64,000 bases of DNA from Ptiloglossa arizonensis. Its lineage: Eukaryota > Arthropoda > Insecta > Hymenoptera > Colletidae. Shown here piece by piece: positions 63,872 through 64,000 of the stretch. Made by a program: the position numbers and the translations under genes. The stretch spans positions 62,001-126,000 of the forward strand of contig NW_027478928.1 in the NCBI RefSeq assembly GCF_051014685.1, given 5' to 3'. The notes beneath the pieces are model-generated. The model worked only from the letters and a program-made list of their open reading frames with translations. It was not told the origin of the DNA and did not search any database. Every line of letters starts with the position of its first letter. Position 1 is the stretch's first letter.

Positions 63872-64000
63872 AACGAATAACTGTAACGGCCTATGGGAGA
63901 AGGACGCATACCGTTGTAATCGGGCGAGTTTCTACTTTCAGATGCAACAGAAATTTTGCGGATTGATCAATCCGTTCGCGAGATATGGCAGTTTGGAGAT
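63872..64000 (+). repeat. Partial monomer at the right edge (129 of 175 bp)
   Basis: The array does not end here. The final monomer is cut at ggagat by the window edge. It is of the ctgtaacgg-ctatggg type with gattgatcaat. The left edge likewise begins in full satellite sequence, so the array extends past both ends. Confidence 0.95.

Larger units (their letters stand above)
1..64000 (+). repeat. 175-bp satellite DNA array, about 365.7 monomers
   Basis: The entire window is head-to-tail copies of one 175-bp unit in one orientation. Landmarks in monomer order are aacgaataactagaacgg, cctagggg, a variable 10-bp block, accgttgtaatcgggcg, agtttctactttcag, atgcaacagaaattttgcgg, attggtcaatccgttcgcg, agatatggcagtttgg, gtaagaaacgcttgag and aaactcaaaattttcgcag. 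Full monomers start at 1, 175, 350 and so on, and the last start is 63,872. Neighbouring monomers differ at several positions, while monomers one HOR period apart are near identical. The consensus is 44% GC with 13 CpG per unit by hand count. I see no interruption by unique sequence or a mobile element. Organisation and length suit a centromeric or pericentromeric satellite, but location on a chromosome cannot be read from the sequence. Confidence 0.99.
40603..64000 (+). repeat. Satellite zone D: third main subfamily set
   Basis: About 134 monomers with a new set of variants: accgatgtaataggg with gcaacagacattttg, ctgtaacggcctatgggagaagg, cctatggtaaaag with gatgcgacag, ggggacatgtgcgc with gaggttctac and ggaattaag, ggggaagataacac with cagacgcaac, gctccacacg, and a 174-bp monomer with gagcctttacttcagctgc. 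They are arranged in HORs of 11, 12 and more monomers. No gene is visible. Confidence 0.85.

Noticed and set aside
1..64000. CRISPR-like array
   Set aside because: The repeats are 175 bp, contiguous and without unique spacers; variable sites are scattered and shared between monomers. This is satellite DNA.
1..64000. Tandem tRNA, 5S rRNA or snRNA gene cluster
   Set aside because: The unit shows no tRNA fold, no 5S internal control region and no Pol III terminator-like T run of useful length beyond tttt. Divergence is spread over the monomer and not concentrated in spacers.
1..64000. Tandem transposon or retroelement fragments
   Set aside because: No terminal repeats, target-site duplications, poly-A tails or transposase/reverse transcriptase similarity is visible. 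The internal dyads are too short to be transposon ends.

Overview
The whole window is one uninterrupted tandem satellite array and contains no gene that I can support. The unit is a 175-bp monomer, and all copies run in the same orientation. Using aacgaataac as the monomer start, I count 365 complete monomers from position 1 to 63,871 plus a 129-bp partial monomer at the right edge. Monomer length is very strict: almost all are 175 bp, with a handful of 174-bp and 176-bp versions. The single-base indels I located (7 insertions, 11 deletions) sum to -4 and reproduce the observed phase of the last monomer exactly. There is no unique DNA, transposon, RNA gene, CRISPR array, telomere repeat or promoter anywhere in the 64 kb.

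This is eukaryotic heterochromatin, most simply a centromeric or pericentromeric satellite. My hand-built consensus is 44% GC with 13 CpG per monomer against about 8 expected. That lack of CpG loss argues against a heavily methylated vertebrate or plant genome and fits many invertebrates, insects included, but the species cannot be named from the sequence. Each monomer carries a 17-bp CENP-B-box-like sequence (7 of 9 core positions, exact spacing), a 16-bp dyad that is a perfect palindrome in some variants, and a pair of 8-bp inverted repeats half a monomer apart.

Layout: zone A (1-10,850) has 13-mer, 3-mer and 9-mer higher-order repeats (HORs). Zone B (10,851-37,629) is built from a recurring six-monomer cassette assembled into 10-, 23- and 33-monomer repeats, including a 4,025-bp tandem duplication with no difference noticed between copies. 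Zone C (37,630-40,602) holds a seven-monomer repeat of 1,224 bp. Zone D (40,603-64,000) has a different monomer set in HORs of 11, 12 and more monomers, marked by a distinctive 174-bp monomer. Junctions between HOR copies fall inside chimeric monomers, which is the expected mark of unequal crossing-over or gene conversion. The short open reading frames are by-products of the monomer and are not annotated as genes.
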